A DNA stretch of 64,000 bases from contig NZ_NCSU01000015.1 in the NCBI RefSeq assembly GCF_002088945.1, positions 124,001-188,000 of the forward strand, given 5' to 3'. Positions 47,595-56,253 of the stretch are shown one piece after another (within the stretch, counting starts at the first letter, position 1; each line of letters starts with the position of its first letter). A program made the position numbers and the translations under genes. A model generated the notes under the pieces. That model had not been told where the DNA came from and ran no database searches. It saw only the letters and a program-made list of their open reading frames with translations. This DNA is from Henriciella pelagia. GTDB lineage: Bacteria > Pseudomonadota > Alphaproteobacteria > Caulobacterales > Hyphomonadaceae.

Positions 47595-49928
47595 ATGAGA
47601 CTATGCTTTCGTTCCCAGTTCGGCGCTGCCACTGCGCTCGCACTGATTGCCAGCCTCCCGTCGATGCCTGCCCTTGCGCAGGACGAAGACTCTGCAGAAG
47701 CACGACAGAGTACGGTCTTCGTGACCGGTCGGCGCGTCTCGACCACCGACGAAGCGATCGGCCTCGACGAGGCGACGAATACCGTCGCCGTCACACGCGA
47801 AGAACTTCTTTCGGCTCCAGGCGGCATTTCCGGCCTGAAAATGCTGGAGTCTCTGCCAGGCTTCAACGTGCAGACAGATGGCGCGCTCGGCCTCTATGAG
47901 TTCGGCAACTCGGTGACGGTCCGTGCCTTCAACCTGCAACAGATCGGGTTCGTCCTCGACGGCGTGCCGATGGGCCGCTCGGATGCATTCGGGGGAAGCC
48001 CGATCTTCCGTTACGTGGACAATGAGAATCTCGGCTCGGTTGTGGCCTCGCCCGGCGCGGGCGACGTCTCCCTGCCCAGCTATGCCTCTCTCGGCCCGAT
48101 CGTCTCCTATAATACAGTCGACACGTCCGACGAGGCGGGCGGCATGATTGCCTATACGCTCGGTGACGACAATCTGGAGCGCAGCTTCATCAAGCTCGAA
48201 ACCGGCAATATTGGCGGTCTCTCGGCCTATGTCAGCCGCTCGAAAACCGACAGCGACCTGTGGCGCGGCCCCGGCACGATCGACCGCGAACATATCGAAG
48301 GAAAGATCAAGTATGAGTTCGACGCCGACACATTCCTGACTTTCGGCTATGTTCACAATGACTTCTTCGACTACGATTCCCCGTCCGGCCCGGAATCGGT
48401 GTTCGAGGCGGACTATTATTACGGCTACTCCCCGATCCTGCCCGAAACAGGCTGTGTGGCGCCACTTTCTGTCGACTTCAACAATGACGGCGTGATCGAT
48501 GACAATGACTACACACCGATCTTCACCGGCAGCGCCTGTACCAGGTATTATGAAGACCGCATCAATATCCGTGACGATACGCTGTATTCGTTGAACTTCG
48601 AGACTGACATCACCGACGGGCTGACGCTGAAGGCAACCGCCTACCGGGAAGACAAGGACGGCTATGGCGTCTCGCCCGACAGTTATCCGAACTCGCTTGC
48701 CATCTATAACCGCCAGCTTGCAGCCGGCCTCGACGTCACCCATCCGCGCGGCGTGCAATGGGGCCTGTCGGAAGTCGGCGGCGAACGGACAGGCCTGGTC
48801 GCCGGGCTGGAATGGCACGTCGCAAACCATACGCTTGAAGCCGGCGTCTGGTATGAGGACGAGGACTATAACCGCACGCAGCAGCGCCTGAACAAGACCA
48901 ATGGCTCATCCGACGGCAACGTGATCGCGGACGAAACAGCCTATTTCCGGCGTGACTACACATCGGTGCGCGAGACCACCCAGCTCTACATCAAGGACAC
49001 GGTCAGCCTGCTCGACGACAAGCTCAACGTCGAAGTCGGCATCAAGAGCCTCAGCGTTGACTACTCGCTCGATGGCTACCGCGACTATAACGACTACGAA
49101 ATGTTCGGCCCTCAAAGCATCGAAGCCGAATATGAGGACAATTTCTCCCCAATGGTGGGCGCAGTCTATCAGCTGACAGACTTCGACCAGGTCTTTGCGT
49201 CCTACTCGCAGAACTATGCCTTGCCGCGCGGGGCAGATGACATCTTCTCGATTGCATCGACCAATCACGCCACCGATCCGTTGCCCGCCCCGGAGGGCGA
49301 GGAATCCAACAACTATGAAATCGGCATCCGGACAAACAGGCCCGAATTCTACGGGTCTGCAGCATTGTTCTATACCAGCTTTGATAATCGCCTTGTCGCA
49401 GGAAGCGTCATCAACCCCGCGACCAGTCAACCGGAAGCGTTTTATCTCAATGCGGGTGAGACCGAGGCTTACGGTTTCGAGCTCTCGGGCGTGTACCAGC
49501 CTTCGGTGTTCAATGATGTACTCTATTTCGACGGGAACTTGACCTACAATAAAGCAGAGTCGAAGGACGCCTTCGCCGGAAACCCGGCCGGTTCACGTCT
49601 CGCCGACAGCCCGGAATGGCTGTTTACCGGCGGCGTCACCTACGAACCCACAGAGTGGCTGGTTGCCAACATTTCCGGCAAATACACAGGCGAACGCTAT
49701 GCAGACTTCGCCGAGAGCTATGAGATGGAATCCTACACCGTCCTCAGCGCCTATCTGGACCTTGGCGGACCAAACGGGTTCGGCGTTCCGGAAAATGTGA
49801 ATCTGCGCTTCAATGTCGACAATCTGCTCGATGAAGAAGTGCCAACCGCTTTCGTCTTTGCCGGCGTAGCATTCTTCCGTCCGCTCAATCCGCGGACCTT
49901 CCAGGCCACGCTCACCGTGCGCTTCTAG
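47595..49928 (+). CDS. TonB-dependent receptor
   Basis: A 777-residue outer-membrane receptor. After the signal peptide (cleavage after MPALA) comes a TonB-box-like STVFVTGRR, then a plug domain with TNTVAVTREELLSAPGG and GNSVTVRAFNLQQ. The 22-strand barrel follows, ending in the aromatic strand ATLTVRF. Residues 294-305, DFNNDGVIDDND, form a canonical EF-hand-like calcium loop in a barrel loop. The substrate is unknown; no siderophore or sugar genes sit beside it. It stands alone with its own long upstream region. Confidence 0.93.
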   Translation: MRLCFRSQFGAATALALIASLPSMPALAQDEDSAEARQSTVFVTGRRVSTTDEAIGLDEATNTVAVTREELLSAPGGISGLKMLESLPGFNVQTDGALGLYEFGNSVTVRAFNLQQIGFVLDGVPMGRSDAFGGSPIFRYVDNENLGSVVASPGAGDVSLPSYASLGPIVSYNTVDTSDEAGGMIAYTLGDDNLERSFIKLETGNIGGLSAYVSRSKTDSDLWRGPGTIDREHIEGKIKYEFDADTFLTFGYVHNDFFDYDSPSGPESVFEADYYYGYSPILPETGCVAPLSVDFNNDGVIDDNDYTPIFTGSACTRYYEDRINIRDDTLYSLNFETDITDGLTLKATAYREDKDGYGVSPDSYPNSLAIYNRQLAAGLDVTHPRGVQWGLSEVGGERTGLVAGLEWHVANHTLEAGVWYEDEDYNRTQQRLNKTNGSSDGNVIADETAYFRRDYTSVRETTQLYIKDTVSLLDDKLNVEVGIKSLSVDYSLDGYRDYNDYEMFGPQSIEAEYEDNFSPMVGAVYQLTDFDQVFASYSQNYALPRGADDIFSIASTNHATDPLPAPEGEESNNYEIGIRTNRPEFYGSAALFYTSFDNRLVAGSVINPATSQPEAFYLNAGETEAYGFELSGVYQPSVFNDVLYFDGNLTYNKAESKDAFAGNPAGSRLADSPEWLFTGGVTYEPTEWLVANISGKYTGERYADFAESYEMESYTVLSAYLDLGGPNGFGVPENVNLRFNVDNLLDEEVPTAFVFAGVAFFRPLNPRTFQATLTVRF

Positions 49929-50075
49929 CGCAGCGATCCTCTCTGGAAGCTGGGGCAGGCAGCTGGCCTAGGCCGGTTTGCCCGCCTCGCAATTTCAAAG
50001 CGCCGGCCCAAGGCCCCAACACCGCCTTGAAATCGTGCTATGCGTGTGATCATAACGCGTCTTCGGTGGTGAGGG

Positions 50076-51821
50076 ATGAACATGCGGCGTGTCCTGTTCT
50101 GGTTGATGATTTTCTCCTTGTTTGGCGGTGCGTTCGCGACGACGCTCGTGGCCTTGCAGCCAAAGACAACGCTTCATCATCCTGAGTTTGGCACCGATTG
50201 CCGCGAGCTCCTGACAGGCAGCACGCAGGATGCGGTCGACTGCGTGCGCGTCTTCTATGGCACCAACCGGAAAGTCAGATTTGACGGTGCCGCCCCGGCT
50301 GCTGATGGCGAAATCGACACGACTGGCACCGAAGCCGAAAATGCTGGTGAGCTACACCTTGGCCGCGCCGATGTCTGGTTGCCGAAACTGATTGAGGAAG
50401 GCGGGACGAGGGAGCGCGGCGAGACACCATTCCTTCAGGGCGAGGTGCCCGAAGAGGACAATGAGCTCGTCAAATATGTCTTCCTGACGCGCATCACCAA
50501 GACGGGTCAGGAACGCTTCCTGATGGAACTCGACGACCAGCTGATCGAGAACAATTCCTACTCCGCCCTCCTCTTTGTGCACGGCTTTAACACGCCATTC
50601 GAGGACGCGCTGATCCGCTCGGCTCAGCTTTCGGTCGATCTGTCCCGCCGCGACCTGTTCGACGTTGGCGTGCCGATCCTGTTCAGCTGGCCGTCCGCCG
50701 GCAAGGTGTCGCTCGGCGATTATCGTGGCGATCAGGACCGGTCCATCGAGGCCGCCCCATATCTCGAAGAATTCCTCGATATCATCATCGAGAATTCCGA
50801 CATCGACCGGATCAACATCGTCGCCCACTCCATGGGCAACCGTATACTCACCAAGGCGCTCGAAGACTATGCTGCCGACTATCTCGAAAGGCATGGCGAG
50901 GGCGACATCGAGTTCCGCATCATCCTCGTCGCCGCGGATGTCGACCGCGAAATCTTCGATCAGATCACCGGTGTGCTCGACAATCTGAAAGCCAATGTGA
51001 CGATCTATACCTCGGACGCCGACCGCGCCCTGCATGTCAGCGAGATCGTCAACCAGAAGCTCCGACTCGGTGATACCGATGGCAACAAGCCCTATATCCG
51101 CCGCAACGAGTTCTACGAGACGGTCGACGCGACCGGAGTCGCAACAGAGCTGTTCGGCCTTGGCCACAATTATTATTCGGACAATCCTTTCATCCTCGGC
51201 GACATGCTATGCGCCATGGCAGAGGCCAATCCGGAAGACCGCGCGCTGGAACGACTGCGCTTCGGCGCGCTCGACGACGGCGATGAGTATTTCCGCGTCA
51301 ACGCGGAAATCGCGCCTGGCTATGAAGAGTGCTCCCTGTTCCGCGATGCCTTTCCGCTGACCGATGTGAGCCAGGCCCCCGCAGACGCCCGCTTTGGCCC
51401 AGCCCGCGAAATGGCCCCGCCTCCACCGCCTCCTCCGCCCGTCATGGAAGAGGCACCGGCGCCGCGTAGCGCACCCCCGACCGCGCTGCCGCCATTTTAT
51501 GTCGTCATTTATGTGAACGACCGCGACGATTTCGATCCGGAGTCGCTCGCGCCTCAATTCATGCCAGCCCTGGCGCGCGGCGATGTTTCCTCTGTCACGA
51601 TCCGCGCTCATACCGACACAGTTGGCTCTGATGAAGACAACCAGGCGCGGACAAGAGGCTGGGCAGACGCTCTCAAGGCGTACATCGTGAACGCAGCAGG
51701 GGTTGAACCCGACATCATTGTCACTGAAGCCCTCGGCGAAGCGCAGCCCGTCGAAGCGACAGATGACGAGGTGGACGAGCCACTCAACCGCCGCATCGAG
51801 CTGATGATCGAGTATGAGTAG
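50076..51821 (+). CDS. DUF900 alpha/beta hydrolase fused to an OmpA-like domain
   Basis: A 581-residue protein with an N-terminal membrane anchor or signal (about residues 5-28). A DUF900-type hydrolase (about 55-400) follows, with DCVRVFYGTNR, oxyanion-side HGFN at 169-172 and the nucleophile elbow AHSMGN with serine 252. A proline-rich linker (PPPPPPP, around 450) leads to an OmpA-like peptidoglycan-binding domain in the last 100 residues: HTDTVGSDEDN from 512 and NRRIEL at about 571. I infer a periplasmic serine hydrolase held on the wall. No neighbour suggests the substrate. Confidence 0.88.
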   Translation: MNMRRVLFWLMIFSLFGGAFATTLVALQPKTTLHHPEFGTDCRELLTGSTQDAVDCVRVFYGTNRKVRFDGAAPAADGEIDTTGTEAENAGELHLGRADVWLPKLIEEGGTRERGETPFLQGEVPEEDNELVKYVFLTRITKTGQERFLMELDDQLIENNSYSALLFVHGFNTPFEDALIRSAQLSVDLSRRDLFDVGVPILFSWPSAGKVSLGDYRGDQDRSIEAAPYLEEFLDIIIENSDIDRINIVAHSMGNRILTKALEDYAADYLERHGEGDIEFRIILVAADVDREIFDQITGVLDNLKANVTIYTSDADRALHVSEIVNQKLRLGDTDGNKPYIRRNEFYETVDATGVATELFGLGHNYYSDNPFILGDMLCAMAEANPEDRALERLRFGALDDGDEYFRVNAEIAPGYEECSLFRDAFPLTDVSQAPADARFGPAREMAPPPPPPPPVMEEAPAPRSAPPTALPPFYVVIYVNDRDDFDPESLAPQFMPALARGDVSSVTIRAHTDTVGSDEDNQARTRGWADALKAYIVNAAGVEPDIIVTEALGEAQPVEATDDEVDEPLNRRIELMIEYE

Positions 51822-51869
51822 GCTGTTCGGAGCCTTTGCGCTCTGGCAGGCTGCATGCGATAGAGCGCC

Positions 51870-52745
51870 ATGGCTGACGACATGATGACCGGGCTCGTGC
51901 CGCCCCTGTTTGCGGACGTGCCGAAGAGCGTAACGTTCAAGAAGCTTCGCAAGCGGATTGTTCGCAATGCCCTTCAGGCAATTGACGATTTCGGCATGGT
52001 CGACCGCGCGCGGCCCGACAAGCCGAAATGGCTGGTCTGCCTGTCAGGCGGCAAGGATAGCTATGGGCTGCTTGCGGCTCTGCTTGACCTGCAATGGCAA
52101 GGGGCGCTGCCGGTGGACCTCATCGCCTGCAACCTCGACCAGGGACAGCCCGGATTTCCCAAACACGTCCTGCCGGAATGGCTGGACAAGGTCGGCGTAA
52201 AGTACCGGATCGAGACCGAGGACACCTATTCCATCGTCACCGAAAAAGTGCCGGAAGGGCGGACCTTCTGCTCCATGTGCTCGCGCTTGCGCCGCGGCAT
52301 CCTCTACCGCATCGCGCGCGAGGAAGGCTGCGAGGCCATCGTGCTCGGTCACCACCGCGACGATGCGCTCGAGACCTTCATGATGAACCTCGTGCATGGC
52401 GGGCGGATGGCAGCAATGCCACCAAAACTGCTCAATGATGCTGGCGACATGTTCGTGCTGCGCCCGCTGATCACCTGCGCCGAAGATGATCTTGCCAAGT
52501 TTGCCGAGGCGATGAACTTCCCGATCATCCCGTGCAATCTCTGCGGCTCACAGGACGGGCTGCAGCGGGTAGCGATGAAACAGATGCTGGATGACTGGGA
52601 ACGCAAGAAGCCGGGCGTGCGGCAGGTCATGGCGCATGCGCTCGCAACCGTGCGACCGAGCCACCTGCATGACCCGCGCGTGTTTGACTTTGCCGGACTT
52701 GCGTTCGGACAGGCGGGCGAGGACGATCCGAACGTGCCGTTCTAG
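51870..52745 (+). CDS. ttcA: tRNA 2-thiocytidine(32) synthetase TtcA
   Basis: TtcA (291 aa) is an ATP- and Fe-S-dependent enzyme that thiolates cytidine 32 of some tRNAs. The PP-loop [10 protein letters not shown] is near residue 57. The cluster cysteines are in [11 protein letters not shown], with the third in [20 protein letters not shown] is a further family block. Full length. It follows the hydrolase-OmpA gene by 48 bases and may share its transcript. Confidence 0.95.
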   Translation: MADDMMTGLVPPLFADVPKSVTFKKLRKRIVRNALQAIDDFGMVDRARPDKPKWLVCLSGGKDSYGLLAALLDLQWQGALPVDLIACNLDQGQPGFPKHVLPEWLDKVGVKYRIETEDTYSIVTEKVPEGRTFCSMCSRLRRGILYRIAREEGCEAIVLGHHRDDALETFMMNLVHGGRMAAMPPKLLNDAGDMFVLRPLITCAEDDLAKFAEAMNFPIIPCNLCGSQDGLQRVAMKQMLDDWERKKPGVRQVMAHALATVRPSHLHDPRVFDFAGLAFGQAGEDDPNVPF

Positions 52746-52750
52746 CGAAT

Positions 52751-52794
52751 TTGCAATCCTATAAGTTTTCACTTATATAAGACACGACTTATAG
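52751..52794 (+). promoter_or_regulatory. Promoter with embedded ArsR-type operator
   Basis: TTGCAA (52751-52756) and TATATA (52774-52779) are 17 bases apart and make a good sigma70 promoter. Three half-sites overlap it: CTATAAGT at 52759-52766 in the spacer, ACTTATAT at 52771-52778 over the -10, and ACTTATAG at 52787-52794 near the start of transcription. The first and third are exact inverted copies. This is what is expected for an ArsR-family autorepressor, and arsR is the second gene of the transcript. Confidence 0.72.
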
Positions 52795-52804
52795 GAAAAG
52801 CCCC

Positions 52805-53434
52805 ATGGATTTCTCAAAAGTGTTTGGCGCCGTGGACCGTTCGGTCGAGGAAGGCGAACGCGACGGCAAGCCCGTTCGCGCAGTACGCCTCTCGCGCGTC
52901 TACGATACCGATATCGACGACCTCTGGGATGCGATTACCAATCCCGAACGCCTTCCCCGTTCTTTCCTGCCGGTCGAGGGCGACCTCAGGCCCGGTGGCC
53001 GGTACCAGCTCGTTGGGAATGCCGGGGGCACAATTCTGAAATGTGACAAGCCAGAGCATCTTTCCCTCACCTGGGAGTTCGGCGCCGAAATCAGCTGGCT
53101 GGAGATACATCTCTCGCCAGATGGAGACGAGGCCCGCCTGACGCTCATCCACACCGCGCCCGTCAGTCCTCACTGGGAGACCTATGGGCCAGGCGCGGTC
53201 GGCGTCGGCTGGGATCTTGGCCTGATGGGAATGCAGTTTCACCTCGCTGATCCGGATGCAAAATTCGACGAGACCGCATTCGGCCAGTCTGACGAGGGAA
53301 AATGGCTGATCCGTCAGTGCGGCAAAGCCTGGGGCAAGGCAGATGCCGCAAGTGGAGCAGAACCTGAGATCGCGGCGAAGCGCGCCGCCGCCACAACCGC
53401 CTTCTATCTCGGCGAAACGCCGCCGGGGGCCTGA
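52805..53434 (+). CDS. SRPBCC (AHSA1-like) domain protein
   Basis: A 209-residue protein of the START/SRPBCC superfamily: SRVYDTDIDDLWDAITNPERLPRSFLPVEGDLRPGG and LSLTWEFGAE mark the AHSA1/activator of Hsp90 ATPase-like branch (long segments named only by their ends). Such proteins have a hydrophobic pocket; the ligand is unknown. Its stop shares a base with the arsR start (TGATG), a common SRPBCC-ArsR pairing. It may be the effector controlled by the repressor, or sense its signal. Confidence 0.86.
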   Translation: MDFSKVFGAVDRSVEEGERDGKPVRAVRLSRVYDTDIDDLWDAITNPERLPRSFLPVEGDLRPGGRYQLVGNAGGTILKCDKPEHLSLTWEFGAEISWLEIHLSPDGDEARLTLIHTAPVSPHWETYGPGAVGVGWDLGLMGMQFHLADPDAKFDETAFGQSDEGKWLIRQCGKAWGKADAASGAEPEIAAKRAAATTAFYLGETPPGA

Positions 53435-53769
53435 TGAACGCCTTTGATGTCCTAGGTGATCCGGTTCGGCGGAGAATACTCGAGCTGCTCGCCGAGACAG
53501 AACAACCTGCTGGTGCCGTTTCAGACGTCATAAGCACCGAGTTTGGCATATCGCAGGCGGCAGTCTCACAGCATCTGAAAATTCTGCGCGAGACCGGCTT
53601 CGCCACGTCGACCATCGACGGGACGCGACGAATCTATGCGATCCGCGCGGACGGATTGAAAGCGGCGGATGCGTGGCTGGACAAGTTCCGCACCTTCTGG
53701 GAGCCAAAGTTCATGGCGCTTGAAACCGAGATTGAGCGCGGCAAGAAGCAGCGCCGGGACCGTGATTAA
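53434..53769 (+). CDS. ArsR-family winged-helix repressor (SdpR-like)
   Basis: A 111-residue regulator. The winged-helix core is FDVLGDPVRRRILELLAE, with the recognition helix in ISQAAVSQHLKILRETG and a wing TIDGTRRIYAIR. The metal-binding cysteines of classical ArsR are missing, so it fits the metal-free SdpR type. It probably represses the operator at 52759-52794 in front of its own operon. Its stop overlaps the convergent TPR gene as TTAA. Confidence 0.88.
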   Translation: MNAFDVLGDPVRRRILELLAETEQPAGAVSDVISTEFGISQAAVSQHLKILRETGFATSTIDGTRRIYAIRADGLKAADAWLDKFRTFWEPKFMALETEIERGKKQRRDRD

Positions 53770-54302
53770 CCGGCGCCGTTCAGGCGGCGGGTGCATTCTT
53801 CCACACCAGAGCTGATCCGGGCCTTCTCATAAAGCCCCCGGGCTTCGCGCCAGCAATCAATTGCCTCAACATGGTCATCCAGCATGTCATGCAGGCGAGC
53901 GAGTGGACGAATCGCGTTGGCGAGTGTTCCGGCCGGCAGATCCTCAATCTCCCGATAGAGATCCAGCGCTTCCTGATAGTGCGTCTTGGCAAGGCCAAAC
54001 CGGCCCAGTTCGGCGGTCACATCTCCCAGATGGCGGATCACATGCGCCACAACGAGCTGCGGCACGTCTTCGCGGCGGCAGAGGTTGGCCGCTTCGACGT
54101 AAAGCCTCTCTGCGTCATCGAAGCGGCCTTCGTCGCGATAGCATTGTCCCTTGGCCATCAGGGCCCGGACAATCGTTTCGGGATCACGAGTACTGCGCGC
54201 ATATTCGAGCGCGTCTGTCGCAAGAAGATGAGCTTCGTCGGGATTGTCGTCCCGGCGCGCGATGTAGACCCTCTTGATGAGTTCATCGACATCCGTTCTC
54301 AT
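53766..54302 (-). CDS. TPR-repeat protein
   Basis: A 178-residue soluble helical protein. Tetratricopeptide-like repeats are seen from about residue 35: ALMAKGQCYRDEGRFDDAERLYVEAA, VIRHLGDVTAELGRFGLAKTHYQEAL and LHDMLDDHVEAIDCWREA (quoted in parts). They should mediate protein contacts. I place the start at ATG 54302 (MRTDVDELIKRVY) with AGGA upstream; an extension to 54503 enters the XRE gene. No partner is evident, although it lies downstream of the XRE/membrane pair on the same strand. Confidence 0.75.
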   Translation of the reverse strand: MRTDVDELIKRVYIARRDDNPDEAHLLATDALEYARSTRDPETIVRALMAKGQCYRDEGRFDDAERLYVEAANLCRREDVPQLVVAHVIRHLGDVTAELGRFGLAKTHYQEALDLYREIEDLPAGTLANAIRPLARLHDMLDDHVEAIDCWREARGLYEKARISSGVEECTRRLNGAG

Positions 54303-54396
54303 AATATGTCCTGCATAGCAGATTTCAGTAACGAGGGCCATTGAAAGCGACCTGGCCACTTCGTCATATCGTGCCGCTTCGGCAATGTGATTCTGC

Positions 54397-54612
54397 CTAC
54401 TCTTCTTCCCAGCCAAACACATCCTCGATGCCAGCGTGGAACACGCGGGATATGCGGAAAGCGCTCTCCAGGGACGGCGAGTACCGCCCCTGTTCGATGG
54501 CAATGACGGTCTGGCGTGTCACGCCAATCGCCTGGCCAAGCGCTGCCTGGGACAGGCCGTCCCGCTCGCGCAATTCCCGCACACGATTGGTAATGGGAGG
54601 ACGCTTCGCCAT
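54397..54612 (-). CDS. XRE-family helix-turn-helix regulator
   Basis: A 71-residue Cro/C1-type repressor: RVRELRERDGLSQAALGQAIGV and TRQTVIAIEQGRYSPSLESA form the five-helix HTH, and the tail is acidic (FGWEEE). It is translated right after its membrane partner; the gap between the upstream stop and this ATG is 5 bases, with a GTG one codon before as an alternative start. Small XRE proteins paired with a multi-helix membrane protein usually regulate their own operon, and nested palindromes lie at that promoter. Confidence 0.9.
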   Translation of the reverse strand: MAKRPPITNRVRELRERDGLSQAALGQAIGVTRQTVIAIEQGRYSPSLESAFRISRVFHAGIEDVFGWEEE

Positions 54613-54617
54613 CACGC

Positions 54618-55040
54618 TCAGACCCCGCCGCGATAATAGACAATCCGCGCGCCGTATTCGGCGATCTGCGAGACCATCAGTGCGAGGAAGGCGGCATGGA
54701 AAAGCAGATTGCCATCATAGGTAAAGAGATACGCGCCCAGGGCGGCGAGAACGCCGACGCCAAGCAGGACGCCGCTGACATTGCCCGCCCGAGCCGCAAT
54801 CAGCTTGTCACGCTCATCCATCATATCGTCGGCTTCTGAGGGCTTAGCCACTGCGATCAGGACGTGCCCGACAATCGAAAGGATCACGATCACCACGATG
54901 TAGGCGATGACGACCGGCAGCACCGGCGGCGCCAGCTGCTCCATTCCTGCCGACATGCCGGCAATGGTTCGCACGTACCAGCCAAGGCCTGCGAGCAGAA
55001 TGACGGCCATCGCCCATGCGGATTTTTCGTGGAAAGACAT
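54618..55040 (-). CDS. Four-helix membrane protein paired with the XRE regulator
   Basis: A 140-residue protein with about four membrane helices: residues 9-25, 38-65, 88-108 and 112-132. The polar loop between helices 2 and 3 holds PSEADDMMDERDKLIAARA, which resembles DUF2178-type proteins that are commonly encoded next to a small XRE repressor. Function unknown. It may sense an envelope or membrane signal for the regulator. AAGGAGG is upstream of the ATG at normal distance. Confidence 0.78.
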   Translation of the reverse strand: MSFHEKSAWAMAVILLAGLGWYVRTIAGMSAGMEQLAPPVLPVVIAYIVVIVILSIVGHVLIAVAKPSEADDMMDERDKLIAARAGNVSGVLLGVGVLAALGAYLFTYDGNLLFHAAFLALMVSQIAEYGARIVYYRGGV

Positions 55041-55055
55041 GGCGTTGACGCCTCC

Positions 55056-55117
55056 TTGTAAAAGATATTTGACACACAGATAGTCAAAAATTTTTGACTG
55101 TCAAATATTTTTTACAA
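55056..55117. promoter_or_regulatory. Nested palindrome array, likely XRE operator and promoter
   Basis: The outer arms TTGTAAAAGATATTTGACA (55056-55074) and TGTCAAATATTTTTTACAA (55099-55117) are 19-base inverted repeats with one mismatch. Between them, 55083-55098 is the perfect 16-base palindrome GTCAAAAATTTTTGAC. Four TTTGAC/GTCAAA half-sites result. On the minus strand TTGACA (55104-55099) is a possible -35 with a weak TATCTG 16 bases on. The element lies 16-77 bases upstream of the membrane-protein/XRE operon. Confidence 0.7.
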
Positions 55118-55127
55118 GAATTCGCGC

Positions 55128-56060
55128 CTAGCCAGAGGGCTCGTCCAGTTGTGTTATGTCGGATATCCAGTCCGAATAGCTGGCAGCGCGCGTATACACG
55201 CCGGGACTGCCTGCGCGCGCACAGCCGAGGCCCCAGCTTACAATGCCGACCTGAATCGGCTCACCATACTCATCGTGGACAACCAGCGGCCCGCCACTAT
55301 CGCCATAGCAGGAGTCCTGCTCGCCGCCGCCCGCGCAGACTGTGTGCTCACCGAGGCTATAGTCGCCATAGACCTGCTCGAGCCCGTGAAGCTCAATTGC
55401 GGCGTCGAGCCCGGCCTTGCATGCGTCCAGGCTGAGGAGGGGCAGGCTCGCCTGCTGCAGCCTCAGGCTGGGGGCATAGACAGCGCGGCCACGGGCATTG
55501 AGGTCACCCTCCGCCACGCTGGTTTCTTCCGTGTTACCATAGCCAGCAACAGATACATACGTATCCGAAGCAAGACTGATCGCGTCGAAACCAAGGCCAT
55601 CGATCCGCATATATGGCCCTTTATAGCCCGCCTCGATTTGCAGGAGCGCGATATCGCTGCCTCGCTCGAATTCTCCTGGCACATAATCGGGATGGATATG
55701 GAGCGCCGTGACCGCATAAGTCTTCACGTCTTCATCGTCTGCAAGGTGGGTCCTGCCCACAGCGACCCGCATCGGACCGAGGCGTTGCATCATCCCATCT
55801 TCGCGGCGGTAATACTGGGCCGCGGTCCCGTTACGCTCGATCCTGGCTTCATCGACGCAATGGGCAGCCGTGAGCAGCCAGCGTTCTGAGATCATCGTCG
55901 CCCCGCATTCATGCATCATGGACCGGCCCTGCGCATATTGCAGCGAGGCAATGCCCGGCCAGTCATCGGCGAGGGCATCTTCGCCCGCAACCACGCAGGA
56001 CGCTGTGGTGGCCAGCGCAGCGATGCCGACCATGACCGTCCGGATCTCTTCATGTTTCAT
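55128..56060 (-). CDS. Trypsin-like serine protease (S1 family), exported
   Basis: A 310-residue exported protease. After the signal region (about 1-30) the catalytic triad is complete: histidine 67 in LTAAHC, aspartate 136 in GSDIALL and serine 254 in GDSGGP. Aspartate 248, six residues before the serine, matches the trypsin S1-pocket residue, so cleavage after Arg or Lys is likely. The zymogen-type cleavage site is unclear. The N-terminus ends in TTASC, which could be read as a lipobox. It is divergent from the amidohydrolase gene, 193 bases apart. Confidence 0.9.
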   Translation of the reverse strand: MKHEEIRTVMVGIAALATTASCVVAGEDALADDWPGIASLQYAQGRSMMHECGATMISERWLLTAAHCVDEARIERNGTAAQYYRREDGMMQRLGPMRVAVGRTHLADDEDVKTYAVTALHIHPDYVPGEFERGSDIALLQIEAGYKGPYMRIDGLGFDAISLASDTYVSVAGYGNTEETSVAEGDLNARGRAVYAPSLRLQQASLPLLSLDACKAGLDAAIELHGLEQVYGDYSLGEHTVCAGGGEQDSCYGDSGGPLVVHDEYGEPIQVGIVSWGLGCARAGSPGVYTRAASYSDWISDITQLDEPSG

Positions 56061-56253
56061 GACGCGTCCCCTTCGACTTGCCGTGCGCCATTCTGGCCAA
56101 GTTCATCAGCCTTGCAAATAGGAGCCGCGACACAAGAGAACTGAAAAGTTCAGGCAAAGCCTCTCGCCTTCCATCCAGCGGGGTGCTTTGTTGCCCTTCG
56201 ATGAAAGCGCCGTGCGCCGGGCGAGAAGCGCGCCTACAGGAGAGGATACGTCC

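Noticed and set aside
47601-48830. A 409-codon open frame on the minus strand inside the TonB receptor
   Set aside because: Antisense to a complete receptor with signal peptide, plug and barrel; no recognisable domain and no upstream ribosome site.
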